Positions 1 to 13,615 of a stretch of 64,000 bases of DNA are shown one piece after another (the first letter of the stretch is position 1; each line of letters opens with the position of its first letter). The stretch covers positions 33,705,578-33,769,577 of the forward strand of contig NC_086378.1 of assembly GCF_036588685.1 (NCBI RefSeq). The letters run 5' to 3'. Made by a program: the position numbers and the translations under genes. A model generated the notes under the pieces. The model searched no databases and was not told where the DNA came from. It saw only the letters and a program-made list of their open reading frames with translations. The stretch is from Mytilus trossulus. Lineage: Eukaryota > Mollusca > Bivalvia > Mytilida > Mytilidae.

Positions 1-6
1 TGGCAT
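1..6 (-). CDS. H2B: Histone H2B, 5' end only (first two codons)
   Basis: The window opens inside an H2B gene read leftwards. The six bases are the complement of ATG CCA (Met-Pro), and everything upstream matches the start region of the complete H2B at 5246-5620 exactly. The rest of the gene lies outside the window. Its TATA box is at 59-66. Confidence 0.93.
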
Positions 7-660
<654 letters not shown>

Positions 661-693
661 AAAGTGGATATATCGGATTACTCACTTAACAAC

Positions 694-709
694 GGCCCTT
701 TTCAGGGCC
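694..709 (+). terminator. Histone 3' stem-loop, H2A U1
   Basis: GGCCCT-TTTC-AGGGCC is a perfect 6-bp stem with a 4-nt loop, matching the animal replication-dependent histone mRNA 3' end bound by SLBP. The flanks are AAC and ACCAA. A downstream element, TCAAAAAGAG at 721-730, is the expected U7 snRNP target. TTGTTGTACAT follows at 738-748. Confidence 0.97.
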
Positions 710-806
710 ACCAATATTTTTCAAAAAGAGTCTAAAATTGTTGTACATCTTAGTAATACTTTATTCCCCATACATAATTGAAAAAAATATATTCTACTAC
801 ATAACA

Positions 807-812
807 AATAAA
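807..812 (+). promoter_or_regulatory. Possible AATAAA polyadenylation signal behind H2A (U1)
   Basis: AATAAA lies about 100 nt past the H2A stem-loop. Some invertebrate histone genes carry a backup poly(A) signal behind the stem-loop. The hexamer is frequent in AT-rich DNA, so this is only a candidate. The same site recurs in every unit that retains this region. Confidence 0.35.
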
Positions 813-1751
813 AAATGTCTAAAATATAAATGTCCCTTCTTCCGTGATTCTTCTTTTCTTCTCTCTCTAACGCATCCCATTTAAGTACAGTTCTTATAGC
901 ATAACACTAAGTCTAGTAACTTTTTCAGTCTTCTTCATCAGAACATTTATTGTCGTACTTTCTGACTCTTTGAACCCACAAGTAGCTCAGTTAAATCATA
1001 TAATGTTTGTCGGGGGGAAAAAAAACCACTGATAGTATTTATATTTAATACTAGTCTGCTCTCTTCTTTCTCTCTCTTGGTTATTGATGCGAGCATGCTT
1101 AGATTCATCTGAGAAGGTGTGTGGTTTTTTTTTATTATTATAATTATTTATAGTTTTTGTTAACATTATCTCTTTCGTCAACACTTTTATATATGATATG
1201 TACTTTCCATTCTTTTCCTTTTTCCATTTTTTTCAGCATCTCTCTCTCTGTCTTTCTGTCTTTATTTAGTTATTGTTTGTGTATTAAAGATGTGGAATTG
1301 ATGTAAGCACACCGACAATCAGACAATGTGACAAATGTGCCCAGCCCAAATGAAAATCATACCACATCTTCTTTTTTTATATTAAATATACATAAATATG
1401 ACATAATACAACAATAAAGAAACTCAGCCGATCCGCACAATGTCATGTCGGGAATGTGTAATTCCATTTGTTTCTGTTTTTTTATTTTTATTTCGCTTTG
1501 TTTGTGTTATAACTGCATTTTATTTTTATTTTTTCCTGTTTTTATTTTTCGTTCCTTTCCTTAATGTTTCTGCATGTATTTTGACCTTTTTTCATTATTA
1601 TTATTTTTCTTCTTCAGATTTATCATATTGAAACCGTGACACTAATTTACTATTGTTGAGCTATGAGGGATGATCAGAAACTGTAATTATGAATGAAAAA
1701 AGGGGGCATTTTTACTGTCAGCTTGGGTTGAGCAGTTTTTCAGTAAAAAAT

Positions 1752-2357
<606 letters not shown>

Positions 2358-2386
2358 GAAGTGTGATTTTTTCACCAAAACATAAC

Positions 2387-2402
2387 GGCCCTTTTCAGGG
2401 CC
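2387..2402 (+). terminator. Histone 3' stem-loop, H3 U1
   Basis: The same 16-nt GGCCCTTTTCAGGGCC hairpin as behind H2A. The downstream element TCAAAAAGAATC starts 12 nt further on, and TTGTTGTACAT is at 2432-2442. Confidence 0.97.
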
Positions 2403-2546
2403 ACCAATATTTTTCAAAAAGAATCTATAAATTGTTGTACATGAAAATTAGAAACATAGCCGAACCCCTCTTTTCCCCATCTCTCTCTCTCTCTTTTATT
2501 TCTTCTTGTTGAATCCATCTATATGCAAAGCAATACATAGACAAAA

Positions 2547-2552
2547 AATAAA
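2547..2552 (+). promoter_or_regulatory. Possible AATAAA polyadenylation signal behind H3 (U1)
   Basis: AATAAA lies about 145 nt past the H3 stem-loop, after a CT dinucleotide run. It is a candidate backup poly(A) signal, weakly supported because the region is AT-rich. Confidence 0.3.
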
Positions 2553-3397
2553 TTTTATGATATATATATACACACAAGTCTCATCACAAAAAAAAGGGGG
2601 GTGTTTGTTTATCATGGTACATGTATGTCCTTGTGTGTAGAATATTAAATAGTACATTATATAAAAAAAGATCAACATATAAATGTTTCTATCTGTACTT
2701 CTGTTCTTTTCTTTTCTTCGCTTGTTTTGTCTTGTCTTCTTTTGATGTATTATTTACACCAGTAGTCTAGACCAAAGAAAGAGAACCACCAACTGGCCAA
2801 AATATAACCTTTTTTTTTAAGTTAGAGTTTAAATATCTTGTATAATTCATTAATTTGAATATTTCTTTTAGAAAAGCTGATATTACAGGGTACTTTTATC
2901 AAAAATTTAGAGCTCTTTTTCAGTCAGAATTGTAAAGAATTTTTTTATCATGTATGTAGTAATATATTTTGTCCACTTTAGAGTCTTGTCTTGCTGCTAG
3001 TTAACAAAATCATGAAATTTCTATTTAAATTAATATAATTTCGGTACGGGTCCAAGTAGTCCCCACAAAATTTCAATGTAGGAAGTCCATGTAAGCATAT
3101 ATCTTGCACTTATAAGCTTTTTTATATGATAAAAAGTGGTTTTCAGACTTATTATAAACTTTTCTGGCTAAAAGAAGTCTTCAGAATAGTAAGTACATGT
3201 GTGCGCATTAACATTTTTATTGGATTGGCTGATGAAATTGTCATCGTCATACTGTGGATAAATATAGAATGGCGTTTAAAAATAAAATTGAAAGGAAGAT
3301 GCACACATAAGAAGTTTTACCCGCAGTCAGGGGCATCTCTTTTCTTCACTGTAATACCTAGAAAAAAAAATCTTTAATAGTAATAACAGTAACAGTT

Positions 3398-3631
3398 TTA
3401 TTCATACATTCTCCCATTTATGATCTGAAGTACCTGCAGCAGATCGTTGATGGATGGCAAGCACAGCTTTGACAGATGATGTTGAGTTATGAAAGACAGG
3501 TAGAAAACTGCAAGCATGTAAAATCCTGTGATGTATCCAATTTCTGGATACATCAAATAGACAAATAGATAACCAGTATTCCTAGATATGTCTGTGAGGT
3601 TTATTTTTTCCCCAACTAAATTCCATTCCAT
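3398..3631 (-). other. Unrecognised 77-codon ORF in the H3-H4 spacer (U1)
   Basis: A minus-strand frame starting with a true ATG. It encodes MEWNLVGEK followed by a hydrophobic, Tyr/Phe-rich middle that could be one or two membrane segments. I recognise no family. The frame is intact in every copy, but the units are nearly identical, so this is not evidence of selection. GAG-free CTGCAG|GTAC near its 3' end resembles a splice donor in that orientation. A 10-bp inverted repeat lies inside it (3529-3555). It may be an exon relic or a chance frame. Confidence 0.15.
3529..3555. repeat. 10-bp inverted repeat in the H3-H4 spacer (U1)
   Basis: TGATGTATCC and its exact reverse complement GGATACATCA are separated by 7 nt (AATTTCT), a good hairpin in either strand. 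It is preserved in all units that contain this region. Function unknown. Confidence 0.75.
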
Positions 3632-3896
3632 TAAGTTGAAATGTGTATTGTCATTGAATGAAAATGTCTGTTCAGAGAAAGCAAATAATTATCTTTATAA
3701 TTTTGACTGTCTAAAGTGATTTTCATTTATCATTTATTTATCATACTATTCTATCTTAAAATGAAAACTTTTCAACATTTTGGAACTTTTTTTGTCTCCT
3801 TCAGTCATTTTTATTCCGATTGAAATAATAGTTTTTTCTTAAAAATTTACTGTCTGATATGAATTATTATATTTTTCAGACCTAGAATGAAAAAGT

Positions 3897-4026
3897 GGAT
3901 TGAAAGTGTACACAGTTTAAGGCAGTACAGAGTTACCTCCCGGAATAAAACAACGTAAGCCAATCAGACAACAGTTAACTGAAAATGTGTGATACTTCTT
4001 TTACGGCCGCGTTGGTGATATATAAA
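3897..4026 (+). promoter_or_regulatory. H4 promoter (U1)
   Basis: GGATTGAAAG at 3897-3906 is the shared histone-promoter motif. A CCAAT box is at 3960-3964 and TATATAAA at 4019-4026, 55 bp before the ATG. An ACGGCCGCG GC-rich block lies just upstream of the TATA box. The predicted leader is short, about 30 nt. Confidence 0.8.
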
Positions 4027-4074
4027 GAGTCGCTGTTAGACGGAAAGTATTATTTAACTAATCACCACAAATAG

Positions 4075-4392
<318 letters not shown>

Positions 4393-4418
4393 ACAGCCAC
4401 CCAGCTAATATCAACAAC

Positions 4419-4434
4419 GGCCCTTTTCAGGGCC
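4419..4434 (+). terminator. Histone 3' stem-loop, H4 U1
   Basis: GGCCCTTTTCAGGGCC lies 27 nt past the stop. The downstream element TCAAAAAGAATC follows, then TTGTTGTACAT at 4464-4474. Confidence 0.97.
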
Positions 4435-4606
4435 ACCAACATTTTTCAAAAAGAATCTTAGATTTGTTGTACATCGTTTTAAACAAAATCTTGAAATCAA
4501 AGCTTGCTCCCACTTCTATTCTTTTCTCTAATGTTCATGAATTTTTCAACCGTTTTTCTTGTTTTCCCTGATCCTGATCCGCAACTATTTTCTCTCTCTC
4601 GTTATA

Positions 4607-4622
4607 CCCCCCCCCCCCCCCC
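4607..4622. repeat. Poly(C) run, length-variable between units (U1: 16)
   Basis: An uninterrupted C-run directly followed by eleven T, about 215 nt past the H4 stop on the H4 sense strand. Lengths read: U1 16, U2 14, U3 16, V2 16, and V3 to V9 15 each (as G-runs in the inverted units). Confidence 0.9.
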
Positions 4623-4731
4623 TTTTTTTTTTTAAATATCTGGCTTTCTTTTTAATTAACTTCCTTACTCTTACTCTTGTATTTATTTGAGAATTTATAT
4701 TTCTGAAGGTTTATGAATACGTTCAAAGATC

Positions 4732-4789
4732 AAGTCCGTGCATTTGCCTACATGAAGAGAGAAAATTTCAAAACAAAATGCACGGACTT
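4732..4789. repeat. 14-bp perfect inverted repeat between H4 and H2B (U1)
   Basis: AAGTCCGTGCATTT (4732-4745) and AAATGCACGGACTT (4776-4789) are exact reverse complements around a 30-nt A-rich loop. The copies in other units start at 10331, 15945, 24167, 29781, 35392, 41005 (loop 2 nt shorter), 46616, 52231, 55328 and 60941. The arms are GC-richer than the spacer around them. Role unknown; a structured RNA or boundary between convergent transcripts is possible. Confidence 0.85.
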
Positions 4790-5201
4790 TTACACACAAA
4801 ATCTGTAGATTCTGTTATATTCAATTATAGAGGTTTTTTTTGCGTGGTTTAAGATTAGGTAATGTTCTTGTTTCCGTGTAAAATAATTCTCGCAATATTT
4901 TTTTTCTCTCGAAAAGCAAAAGAAATCGTAAATTTATCAACTCTATTAATTGGAATGAAAGCACTGTTTTGTTCTTCATGATTTATGTATTTACGCTTTG
5001 TAGTTTTGACAGACAAATTAAATGCTACAGAATGAGTGAAATACACGTATATTTGTTATACAGATAGAAAGAAGAGAAAAGTAACCATATACTATTGAAA
5101 TAGTTTGAAAGTGGTTATAGCTGGGGTTGGGATTTATAGCTTTGTTTAGAAGTTTGACATTGATGTACAACAAATGTAAATTCTTTTTGAAAAATGTTGG
5201 T

Positions 5202-5217
5202 GGCCCTGAAAAGGGCC
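5202..5217 (-). terminator. Histone 3' stem-loop, H2B U1
   Basis: The same 16-nt hairpin on the minus strand, 29 nt past the H2B stop. TTGTTGTACAT follows on that strand (5163-5173). A second small hairpin, TGAAGTT/AACTTCA (5223-5239), lies between stop and stem-loop. Confidence 0.97.
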
Positions 5218-5245
5218 GTTTGTGAAGTTATAAACTTCAGACTGT

Positions 5246-5620
5246 TTACTTGCTGCTGGTGTATTTAGTGACGGCTTTGGTACCTTCACTGACAGCGTGC
5301 TTGGCCAATTCTCCGGGTAAGAGAAGACGGACAGCGGTCTGGATCTCCCGGGATGTGATGGTAGATCTTTTGTTGTAGTGTGCCAATCGGGAAGCCTCTG
5401 CTGCGATTCTCTCGAAGATATCGTTGACGAAGCTGTTCATGATGGACATTGCCTTTGAGGACACTCCGGTGTCGGGGTGAACTTGTCTCAAGACTTTGTA
5501 GATGTAGATAGCATAGGATTCACGTCTCTTCCTCCTCCTTTTCTTATCACCGCCGGGTCTGGCAGTCTTTGCCTTGGTGACGGCCTTCTTGGCTCCTTTA
5601 GTTCCTACTTTGGGTGGCAT
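5246..5620 (-). CDS. H2B: Histone H2B, U1
   Basis: Core histone that dimerises with H2A. It has 124 residues with Met, single exon. The N-terminal tail is Lys-rich and leads into a basic run KKRRRKRR (residues 26-33), the segment that passes between DNA gyres. The histone fold and the C-terminal helix follow, ending KYTSSK. K119 corresponds to the conserved ubiquitinated lysine. The frame stays open 16 codons further upstream but without an ATG, and that stretch reaches the TATA region (5673-5680), so MPPKVG is the start. It diverges from the H2A of U2 and converges on H4. Confidence 0.98.
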   Translation of the reverse strand: MPPKVGTKGAKKAVTKAKTARPGGDKKRRRKRRESYAIYIYKVLRQVHPDTGVSSKAMSIMNSFVNDIFERIAAEASRLAHYNKRSTITSREIQTAVRLLLPGELAKHAVSEGTKAVTKYTSSK

Positions 5621-6274
<654 letters not shown>

Positions 6275-6307
6275 AAAGTGGATATATCGGATTACTCACT
6301 TAACAAC

Positions 6308-6323
6308 GGCCCTTTTCAGGGCC
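6308..6323 (+). terminator. Histone 3' stem-loop, H2A U2
   Basis: GGCCCTTTTCAGGGCC, 34 nt past the stop, with the same downstream element as U1. Confidence 0.97.
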
Positions 6324-7455
6324 ACCAATATTTTTCAAAAAGAGTCTAAAATTGTTGTACATCTTAGTAATACTTTATTCCCCATACATAATTGAAAAAA
6401 ATATATTCTACTACATAACAAATAAAAAATGTCTAAAATATAAATGTCCCTTCTTCCGTGATTCTTCTTTTCTTCTCTCTCTAACGCATCCCATTTAAGT
6501 ACAGTTCTTATAGCATAACACTAAGTCTAGTAACTTTTTCAGTCTTCTTCATCAGAACATTTATTGTCGTACTTTCTGACTCTTTGAACCCACAAGTAGC
6601 TCAGTTAAATCATATAATGTTTGTCGGGGGGAAAAAAAACCACTGATAGTATTTATATTTAATACTAGTCTGCTCTCTTCTTTCTCTCTCTTGGTTATTG
6701 ATGCGAGCATGCTTAGATTCATCTGAGAAGGTGTGTGGTTTTTTTTTATTATTATAATTATTTATAGTTTTTGTTAACATTATCTCTTTCGTCAACACTT
6801 TTATATATGATATGTACTTTCCATTCTTTTCCTTTTTCCATTTTTTTCAGCATCTCTCTCTCTGTCTTTCTGTCTTTATTTAGTTATTGTTTGTGTATTA
6901 AAGATGTGGAATTGATGTAAGCACACCGACAATCAGACAATGTGACAAATGTGCCCAGCCCAAATGAAAATCATACCACATCTTCTTTTTTTATATTAAA
7001 TATACATAAATATGACATAATACAACAATAAAGAAACTCAGCCGATCCGCACAATGTCATGTCGGGAATGTGTAATTCCATTTGTTTCTGTTTTTTTATT
7101 TTTATTTCGCTTTGTTTGTGTTATAACTGCATTTTATTTTTATTTTTTCCTGTTTTTATTTTTCGTTCCTTTCCTTAATGTTTCTGCATGTATTTTGACC
7201 TTTTTTCATTATTATTATTTTTCTTCTTCAGATTTATCATATTGAAACCGTGACACTAATTTACTATTGTTGAGCTATGAGGGATGATCAGAAACTGTAA
7301 TTATGAATGAAAAAAGGGGGCATTTTTACTGTCAGCTTGGGTTGAGCAGTTTTTCAGTAAAAAATGGATTGAAAACTGTCAAAGTCCCTTACAAATCAGT
7401 CCAATCAGATTTAAGATATGCGGACCAATCAACGCCAGCTTTATGTAAGTGGTGA

Positions 7456-7971
<516 letters not shown>

Positions 7972-8000
7972 GAAGTGTGATTTTTTCACCAAAACATAAC

Positions 8001-8016
8001 GGCCCTTTTCAGGGCC
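8001..8016 (+). terminator. Histone 3' stem-loop, H3 U2
   Basis: GGCCCTTTTCAGGGCC, 30 nt past the stop. Confidence 0.97.
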
Positions 8017-9632
8017 ACCAATATTTTTCAAAAAGAATCTATAAATTGTTGTACATGAAAATTAGAAACATAGCCGAACCCCTCTTTTCCCCATCTCTCT
8101 CTCTCTCTTTTATTTCTTCTTGTTGAATCCATCTATATGCAAAGCAATACATAGACAAAAAATAAATTTTATGATATATATATACACACAAGTCTCATCA
8201 CAAAAAAAAGGGGGGTGTTTGTTTATCATGGTACATGTATGTCCTTGTGTGTAGAATATTAAATAGTACATTATATAAAAAAAGATCAACATATAAATGT
8301 TTCTATCTGTACTTCTGTTCTTTTCTTTTCTTCGCTTGTTTTGTCTTGTCTTCTTTTGATGTATTATTTACACCAGTAGTCTAGACCAAAGAAAGAGAAC
8401 CACCAACTGGCCAAAATATAACCTTTTTTTTTAAGTTAGAGTTTAAATATCTTGTATAATTCATTAATTTGAATATTTCTTTTAGAAAAGCTGATATTAC
8501 AGGGTACTTTTATCAAAAATTTAGAGCTCTTTTTCAGTCAGAATTGTAAAGAATTTTTTTATCATGTATGTAGTAATATATTTTGTCCACTTTAGAGTCT
8601 TGTCTTGCTGCTAGTTAACAAAATCATGAAATTTCTATTTAAATTAATATAATTTCGGTACGGGTCCAAGTAGTCCCCACAAAATTTCAATGTAGGAAGT
8701 CCATGTAAGCATATATCTTGCACTTATAAGCTTTTTTATATGATAAAAAGTGGTTTTCAGACTTATTATAAACTTTTCTGGCTAAAAGAAGTCTTCAGAA
8801 TAGTAAGTACATGTGTGCGCATTAACATTTTTATTGGATTGGCTGATGAAATTGTCATCGTCATACTGTGGATAAATATAGAATGGCGTTTAAAAATAAA
8901 ATTGAAAGGAAGATGCACACATAAGAAGTTTTACCCGCAGTCAGGGGCATCTCTTTTCTTCACTGTAATACCTAGAAAAAAAAATCTTTAATAGTAATAA
9001 CAGTAACAGTTTTATTCATACATTCTCCCATTTATGATCTGAAGTACCTGCAGCAGATCGTTGATGGATGGCAAGCACAGCTTTGACAGATGATGTTGAG
9101 TTATGAAAGACAGGTAGAAAACTGCAAGCATGTAAAATCCTGTGATGTATCCAATTTCTGGATACATCAAATAGACAAATAGATAACCAGTATTCCTAGA
9201 TATGTCTGTGAGGTTTATTTTTTCCCCAACTAAATTCCATTCCATTAAGTTGAAATGTGTATTGTCATTGAATGAAAATGTCTGTTCAGAGAAAGCAAAT
9301 AATTATCTTTATAATTTTGACTGTCTAAAGTGATTTTCATTTATCATTTATTTATCATACTATTCTATCTTAAAATGAAAACTTTTCAACATTTTGGAAC
9401 TTTTTTTGTCTCCTTCAGTCATTTTTATTCCGATTGAAATAATAGTTTTTTCTTAAAAATTTACTGTCTGATATGAATTATTATATTTTTCAGACCTAGA
9501 ATGAAAAAGTGGATTGAAAGTGTACACAGTTTAAGGCAGTACAGAGTTACCTCCCGGAATAAAACAACGTAAGCCAATCAGACAACAGTTAACTGAAAAT
9601 GTGTGATACTTCTTTTACGGCCGCGTTGGTGA

Positions 9633-9993
<361 letters not shown>

Positions 9994-10019
9994 ACAGCCA
10001 CCCAGCTAATATCAACAAC

Positions 10020-10035
10020 GGCCCTTTTCAGGGCC
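10020..10035 (+). terminator. Histone 3' stem-loop, H4 U2
   Basis: GGCCCTTTTCAGGGCC, 27 nt past the stop. Confidence 0.97.
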
Positions 10036-10800
10036 ACCAACATTTTTCAAAAAGAATCTTAGATTTGTTGTACATCGTTTTAAACAAAATCTTGAAATCA
10101 AAGCTTGCTCCCACTTCTATTCTTTTCTCTAATGTTCATGAATTTTTCAACCGTTTTTCTTGTTTTCCCTGATCCTGATCCGCAACTATTTTCTCTCTCT
10201 CGTTATACCCCCCCCCCCCCCTTTTTTTTTTTAAATATCTGGCTTTCTTTTTAATTAACTTCCTTACTCTTACTCTTGTATTTATTTGAGAATTTATATT
10301 TCTGAAGGTTTATGAATACGTTCAAAGATCAAGTCCGTGCATTTGCCTACATGAAGAGAGAAAATTTCAAAACAAAATGCACGGACTTTTACACACAAAA
10401 TCTGTAGATTCTGTTATATTCAATTATAGAGGTTTTTTTTGCGTGGTTTAAGATTAGGTAATGTTCTTGTTTCCGTGTAAAATAATTCTCGCAATATTTT
10501 TTTTCTCTCGAAAAGCAAAAGAAATCGTAAATTTATCAACTCTATTAATTGGAATGAAAGCACTGTTTTGTTCTTCATGATTTATGTATTTACGCTTTGT
10601 AGTTTTGACAGACAAATTAAATGCTACAGAATGAGTGAAATACACGTATATTTGTTATACAGATAGAAAGAAGAGAAAAGTAACCATATACTATTGAAAT
10701 AGTTTGAAAGTGGTTATAGCTGGGGTTGGGATTTATAGCTTTGTTTAGAAGTTTGACATTGATGTACAACAAATGTAAATTCTTTTTGAAAAATGTTGGT

Positions 10801-10816
10801 GGCCCTGAAAAGGGCC
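10801..10816 (-). terminator. Histone 3' stem-loop, H2B U2
   Basis: Minus-strand hairpin 29 nt past the H2B stop. Confidence 0.97.
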
Positions 10817-10844
10817 GTTTGTGAAGTTATAAACTTCAGACTGT

Positions 10845-11219
10845 TTACTTGCTGCTGGTGTATTTAGTGACGGCTTTGGTACCTTCACTGACAGCGTGCT
10901 TGGCCAATTCTCCGGGTAAGAGAAGACGGACAGCGGTCTGGATCTCCCGGGATGTGATGGTAGATCTTTTGTTGTAGTGTGCCAATCGGGAAGCCTCTGC
11001 TGCGATTCTCTCGAAGATATCGTTGACGAAGCTGTTCATGATGGACATTGCCTTTGAGGACACTCCGGTGTCGGGGTGAACTTGTCTCAAGACTTTGTAG
11101 ATGTAGATAGCATAGGATTCACGTCTCTTCCTCCTCCTTTTCTTATCACCGCCGGGTCTGGCAGTCTTTGCCTTGGTGACGGCCTTCTTGGCTCCTTTAG
11201 TTCCTACTTTGGGTGGCAT
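10845..11219 (-). CDS. H2B: Histone H2B, U2
   Basis: Intact 124-residue copy, protein identical to U1. It converges on the H4 of U2 and diverges from the H2A of U3. Confidence 0.98.
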   Translation of the reverse strand: MPPKVGTKGAKKAVTKAKTARPGGDKKRRRKRRESYAIYIYKVLRQVHPDTGVSSKAMSIMNSFVNDIFERIAAEASRLAHYNKRSTITSREIQTAVRLLLPGELAKHAVSEGTKAVTKYTSSK

Positions 11220-11873
<654 letters not shown>

Positions 11874-11906
11874 AAAGTGGATATATCGGATTACTCACTT
11901 AACAAC

Positions 11907-11922
11907 GGCCCTTTTCAGGGCC
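11907..11922 (+). terminator. Histone 3' stem-loop, H2A U3
   Basis: GGCCCTTTTCAGGGCC, 34 nt past the stop. Confidence 0.97.
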
Positions 11923-13054
11923 ACCAATATTTTTCAAAAAGAGTCTAAAATTGTTGTACATCTTAGTAATACTTTATTCCCCATACATAATTGAAAAAAA
12001 TATATTCTACTACATAACAAATAAAAAATGTCTAAAATATAAATGTCCCTTCTTCCGTGATTCTTCTTTTCTTCTCTCTCTAACGCATCCCATTTAAGTA
12101 CAGTTCTTATAGCATAACACTAAGTCTAGTAACTTTTTCAGTCTTCTTCATCAGAACATTTATTGTCGTACTTTCTGACTCTTTGAACCCACAAGTAGCT
12201 CAGTTAAATCATATAATGTTTGTCGGGGGGAAAAAAAACCACTGATAGTATTTATATTTAATACTAGTCTGCTCTCTTCTTTCTCTCTCTTGGTTATTGA
12301 TGCGAGCATGCTTAGATTCATCTGAGAAGGTGTGTGGTTTTTTTTTATTATTATAATTATTTATAGTTTTTGTTAACATTATCTCTTTCGTCAACACTTT
12401 TATATATGATATGTACTTTCCATTCTTTTCCTTTTTCCATTTTTTTCAGCATCTCTCTCTCTGTCTTTCTGTCTTTATTTAGTTATTGTTTGTGTATTAA
12501 AGATGTGGAATTGATGTAAGCACACCGACAATCAGACAATGTGACAAATGTGCCCAGCCCAAATGAAAATCATACCACATCTTCTTTTTTTATATTAAAT
12601 ATACATAAATATGACATAATACAACAATAAAGAAACTCAGCCGATCCGCACAATGTCATGTCGGGAATGTGTAATTCCATTTGTTTCTGTTTTTTTATTT
12701 TTATTTCGCTTTGTTTGTGTTATAACTGCATTTTATTTTTATTTTTTCCTGTTTTTATTTTTCGTTCCTTTCCTTAATGTTTCTGCATGTATTTTGACCT
12801 TTTTTCATTATTATTATTTTTCTTCTTCAGATTTATCATATTGAAACCGTGACACTAATTTACTATTGTTGAGCTATGAGGGATGATCAGAAACTGTAAT
12901 TATGAATGAAAAAAGGGGGCATTTTTACTGTCAGCTTGGGTTGAGCAGTTTTTCAGTAAAAAATGGATTGAAAACTGTCAAAGTCCCTTACAAATCAGTC
13001 CAATCAGATTTAAGATATGCGGACCAATCAACGCCAGCTTTATGTAAGTGGTGA

Positions 13055-13570
<516 letters not shown>

Positions 13571-13599
13571 GAAGTGTGATTTTTTCACCAAAACATAAC

Positions 13600-13615
13600 G
13601 GCCCTTTTCAGGGCC
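13600..13615 (+). terminator. Histone 3' stem-loop, H3 U3
   Basis: GGCCCTTTTCAGGGCC, 30 nt past the stop. Confidence 0.97.

Larger units (their letters stand above)
4393..5245. other. Convergent H4-H2B spacer (U1)
   Basis: The 3' ends of H4 and H2B face each other here. Besides both stem-loops it holds a C16-T11 homopolymer tract (4607-4633) and a 14-bp inverted repeat (4732-4789). The remainder is AT-rich with no recognisable gene. Confidence 0.85.

Noticed and set aside
1287-1370. Possible tRNA-like gene formed by the 9-bp stem
   Set aside because: No T-loop GTTCRA sequence, anticodon arm or box A/B could be placed.
1440-1631. 63-codon Phe/Tyr/Leu-rich frame in the H2A-H3 spacer
   Set aside because: Low-complexity T-rich DNA with no codon structure or known similarity.
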